From an uncultured Bacteroidia bacterium (lineage in GTDB: Bacteria; Bacteroidota; Bacteroidia; Bacteroidales; UBA932): a DNA stretch of 7,097 nt. Position numbers and translations under genes: made by a program. Under the pieces are notes generated by a model. That model had not been told where the DNA came from. It made no database searches and saw nothing but the letters and a program-made list of their open reading frames with translations. This document shows, in pieces, positions 4,194-7,097 of this stretch. Within the stretch, counting starts at the first letter, position 1, and the number at the start of each line of letters is the position of its first letter. The stretch lies in contig CADBMK010000055.1 of NCBI GenBank assembly GCA_902795785.1, positions 1 through 7,097 of the forward strand, written 5' to 3'.

Positions 4194-7097
4194 ATGGCAT
4201 TCGTACACCTTCACGTCCATACCCAATACTCCATCCTTGATGGATTCTCAGCAATTGACAAACTCTTCAACCGGGTTGAGGAGCTGGGCATGCCAGCCCT
4301 TGCCATTACTGACCACGGCAACCTGTACGGAGTCAAGGAGTTCTACAAATTTGCAAAGAAGCACCCCTCGGTAAAACCTATCGTCGGATGCGAGGTCTAT
4401 GTCACCAGACACTATGACCATAAGCTCAAGGACTCAAACCACAGGGGTTACTACCACCTGATCCTCCTTGCCAAGAACTACGATGGTTACAAGAACCTTA
4501 TGAAGATTGTATCCACCGGACACATCGAGGGTTCTTACTACGGAAAACCGAGGGTCACGCACGAAATCATAGAGAAATACCACGAGAACCTTATCTGCTG
4601 CTCAGCCTGCCTTGCGGGAGAAATCTCACAGAACATCCTGGCAGGAGACATGGACGGAGCCAGGAAGGCCATCCAGTGGCATAAAGGCGTTTTCGGGGAA
4701 GACTACTATCTGGAGGTAATGCTCCACAAGACGGAAGTCCCGGGACTGTCCCTGGAAGTCTATGAGCACCAGAAGGTGGTGAACGAGGGCATCTTTAAGC
4801 TCTCCGAAGAGACCGGGGTGAAGGTTGTCTGCACAAACGACGCCCACTTCATCAAAAAGGAGGACGGTCCGGCGCACGACAGGCTGATCTGCCTTACCAC
4901 CAATGCGATGATCGACGACCCCAACCGAATGCGCTACACCCAGCAGGAATACATTAAAAGCGAGGAGGAAATGCTCGCCCTGTTCCCTGATCATCCGGAG
5001 GTGCTGGCAACATCGCTTGAGATTGCCGACAAGTGTGAGAACTACACCATCGACCGAGGCCACGTCCTTCCTAAGTTCGAGATCGATCCCGAATTCATGA
5101 AGGATATCGACAGTCATCTTGAGAAATACAAGGATATCATAGACGTAGGCAGGACTGACAAGGAAGGGAACGACCGAGGTGTGGAATTCACCCACTCCGT
5201 AGCCTTCCTATGCCATCTTACATACGAGGGAGCACGCAAGCGATACGGTGACGCCGTCAGCGACAAGGTGCACTCCGAGCGCATCGAATTCGAGCTCAAG
5301 ACCATCTGCCGAATGGGTTTCCCGGACTACTTCCTCATCGTCCAGGACTACATTGCCGCGTCAAGGGCTGAAGGCTATATGGTAGGCCCGGGACGTGGTT
5401 CAGCGGCGGGCTCCGTTGTTGCATACTGCCTCGGCATCACCAATCTCGACCCGATTGAATACGACCTCCTGTTCGAGCGATTCCTCAACCCGGACCGTAT
5501 CAGCATGCCTGATATCGACGTGGACTTCGAGGACCTCGGAATGGCGCACAAATATGTGGAGGACAAATACGGAGCGGACCACGTATCCCGCGTGATCACC
5601 TTCGGCACCATGGCGGCCAAGTCCGCAATCAAGGACGTGGCCCGAATATCGGGACTCAGCGTGGAAGAATCCAACCGCCTTACCAAGATGGTCCCTGACC
5701 GTCTCAGCGAGATGGTGGAGAAGGAATATCCGTTCAACCCAAAACTCGACGAGCTGAAAAAGGGATTCAAGTCCTTTGAGAAGGATGTCGAGGAGGACGA
5801 TCCGGAGCACGAGGGCCAGAAGAGGACCGTAAAGAAATGGTTCCAGAAGGGAATGGAGGAGGTAGATGCAAAGATCAACCTCAAGAACTGCTACCGCCTG
5901 GTCCCTGAGTTCAAGGAAGAGCTCGAACACGGCTCTGACATCAATAAGGAAGTGCTGAAATATGCCCTCCAGCTGGAAGGAAGCATCCGCCAGGTGGGTA
6001 TGCACGCCTGCGCCACCATCATCGGACGAGGCAACCTTACGGACTACATTCCTATCTGCCTCTCCAAGGACAAGGACACCGGACTCGACGTGTGGACATC
6101 CCAGTACGACGGCCACTACATCGAGGAGGTGGGTATGCTCAAGATGGACTTCCTGGGCCTCAACACCCTGTCCATCATCCACAAGACGCTTGACAACATC
6201 AAGGCCCGCTACGGCCTTGACATCGACATAGAAGCCATCTCCAAGAAAGATAAAGAGACGCTGGAACTTTACGGACGCGGCGATACCACCGTCGTCTTCC
6301 AGTTTGAATCTCCGGGAATGAAGGAATGGCTCCAGAAACTCCGTCCGGAGCGTTTCGAGGACCTCATCGCGATGAACGCCCTCTACCGTCCGGGTCCTAT
6401 GGATTACATTCCGTCCTTCGTTGCCCGAAAGCTCGGAACGGAGCCAATCGAATACGACCTGCCGGAAATGCAGGAATACCTTGAGGACACGTACGGTGTG
6501 ACCGTCTATCAGGAGCAGGTCATGCTTCTTTCGCAGAAACTGGCGGGATTCACCAAGGGTGAGGCCGACAAGCTCCGTAAGGCAATGGGAAAGAAGCAGA
6601 TTGCCGTGATGATGGAACTCAAGGACAAGTTCATGAAGGGAGGTATGGCCAACGGCCACCCTGAAAAGACCCTTGACAAAATCTGGAAGGACTGGGAGAA
6701 GTTTGCCCAGTACGCTTTCAATAAGTCCCACGCAACCTGTTACGCCTGGGTCAGCTACCAGACCGGCTGGCTCAAGTGTCACTATACTCCGGAATTCCTG
6801 GCCGCCAACCTCAGTTGCGCCCTGGATTCAATGGACGAGCGCAAGAAGATTCTCGAAGACTGCAAATTCCATAAGGTGAAGGTTCTCTGCCCGGATATCA
6901 ACGAGTCCGGCCAGGAATTCATAGTCAACAAGGCCGGAGACATCCGCTTCGGATTCGGAGGAATCAAGGGCTTCGGCGCCAACATCACCGACGCCATCCT
7001 CAAGGACAGGGCCGAGAACGGCCTCTACACCGATGTCTTCGACTTCATGGAAAGGCTCGGAGGCATTGTCAACCGCAAATCCCTTGAGAGCCTCGTA
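4194..7097 (+). CDS. dnaE: DNA polymerase III alpha subunit (class I DnaE), 3' end missing
   Basis: DnaE is the catalytic subunit of the replicative DNA polymerase. The frame is open from the ATG at 4194 to the right edge: 968 codons, with perhaps 200-300 missing given the family's usual length. N-terminal PHP domain (about 3-290): HLHVHT (5-10), TDHGNLYG (39-46), GCEVYV (65-70), CLAGE (139-143), TNDAHF (214-219); the nine expected metal ligands all seem present (His7, His9, Asp16, His41, Glu67, His88, Cys139, Asp216, His218). Palm: GPGRGSAAGS (398-407), MPDIDVDF (438-445) with catalytic Asp440 and Asp442, and LKMDFLGL (649-656) with Asp652 as third catalytic Asp. Fingers: NALYRPGPMD (728-737), YQEQVM (772-777), KLRKAMGKK (793-801), FNKSHATCYA (842-851). 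A helix-hairpin-helix region starts near 920 (FGFGGIKGFG). The OB-fold and tau-binding C-terminus lie beyond the window. Compared with E. coli there are extra segments near 305-345 and 503-560. No Shine-Dalgarno sequence is seen; the start is fixed by the conserved N-terminus. No frameshift is seen. Confidence 0.97.
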   Translation, partial: MAFVHLHVHTQYSILDGFSAIDKLFNRVEELGMPALAITDHGNLYGVKEFYKFAKKHPSVKPIVGCEVYVTRHYDHKLKDSNHRGYYHLILLAKNYDGYKNLMKIVSTGHIEGSYYGKPRVTHEIIEKYHENLICCSACLAGEISQNILAGDMDGARKAIQWHKGVFGEDYYLEVMLHKTEVPGLSLEVYEHQKVVNEGIFKLSEETGVKVVCTNDAHFIKKEDGPAHDRLICLTTNAMIDDPNRMRYTQQEYIKSEEEMLALFPDHPEVLATSLEIADKCENYTIDRGHVLPKFEIDPEFMKDIDSHLEKYKDIIDVGRTDKEGNDRGVEFTHSVAFLCHLTYEGARKRYGDAVSDKVHSERIEFELKTICRMGFPDYFLIVQDYIAASRAEGYMVGPGRGSAAGSVVAYCLGITNLDPIEYDLLFERFLNPDRISMPDIDVDFEDLGMAHKYVEDKYGADHVSRVITFGTMAAKSAIKDVARISGLSVEESNRLTKMVPDRLSEMVEKEYPFNPKLDELKKGFKSFEKDVEEDDPEHEGQKRTVKKWFQKGMEEVDAKINLKNCYRLVPEFKEELEHGSDINKEVLKYALQLEGSIRQVGMHACATIIGRGNLTDYIPICLSKDKDTGLDVWTSQYDGHYIEEVGMLKMDFLGLNTLSIIHKTLDNIKARYGLDIDIEAISKKDKETLELYGRGDTTVVFQFESPGMKEWLQKLRPERFEDLIAMNALYRPGPMDYIPSFVARKLGTEPIEYDLPEMQEYLEDTYGVTVYQEQVMLLSQKLAGFTKGEADKLRKAMGKKQIAVMMELKDKFMKGGMANGHPEKTLDKIWKDWEKFAQYAFNKSHATCYAWVSYQTGWLKCHYTPEFLAANLSCALDSMDERKKILEDCKFHKVKVLCPDINESGQEFIVNKAGDIRFGFGGIKGFGANITDAILKDRAENGLYTDVFDFMERLGGIVNRKSLESLV

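Noticed and set aside
4159..4374. Plus-strand 71-codon open frame overlapping the dnaE start
   Set aside because: It begins before the likely dnaE transcription start and runs out of frame through the conserved PHP motifs of dnaE, which clearly use the frame starting at 4194.
5400..6782. Long open frame (460 codons) on the minus strand inside dnaE, with a further 189-codon open stretch in the same frame at 4626-5195
   Set aside because: Its codons are exact reverse complements of the dnaE codons, so it stops only where dnaE uses TTA, CTA or TCA, which dnaE seldom does. For example, TCA for Ser403 ends it at 5400. The translation is a Val/Leu/His-rich mirror of dnaE with no recognisable domain.

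Overview
The window looks like chromosomal core-genome DNA from a member of the phylum Bacteroidota, most likely the order Bacteroidales (inference). The evidence is a single-chain SecDF fusion of the type usual in that phylum, a secreted PD40 beta-propeller protein, a long class I DnaE carrying lineage-type insertions, near absence of Shine-Dalgarno sequences on the + strand genes, and gaps that hold matches to the Bacteroidetes promoter consensus (TTTG, about 19 bp, TAnnTTTG). Base composition is moderate, roughly half G+C by eye.

Layout: (1) 1-896, minus strand: the N-terminal 298 residues of an exported PD40 protein; the gene runs off the left edge. (2) 897-1052: a divergent intergenic region with a -7 box on each strand and a possible 14-codon leader ORF just ahead of secDF. 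(3) 1053-4088, plus strand: a complete 1011-residue secDF. (4) 4089-4193: a short gap holding a small hairpin, a strong intrinsic terminator (4127-4160), and a consensus promoter for the next gene whose -33 box lies in the loop of that terminator. (5) 4194-7097, plus strand: the first 968 codons of dnaE, the catalytic alpha subunit of DNA polymerase III, cut by the right edge. No gene-free stretch exceeds 300 bases.

Function: SecDF is the membrane motor that uses the proton gradient to finish protein export begun by SecYEG/SecA. The PD40 protein carries a signal peptide and is a probable Sec client, but nothing shows a specific link. dnaE is transcriptionally separated from secDF by the terminator and appears to have its own promoter, so the three genes look like three transcription units rather than one pathway.

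I see no tRNA, rRNA, CRISPR array, insertion sequence, phage gene or defence system, and no convincing undescribed system. The points most worth a second look are the interlocked terminator and promoter between secDF and dnaE, the possible leader peptide upstream of secDF, and the apparently complete metal site of the DnaE PHP domain.
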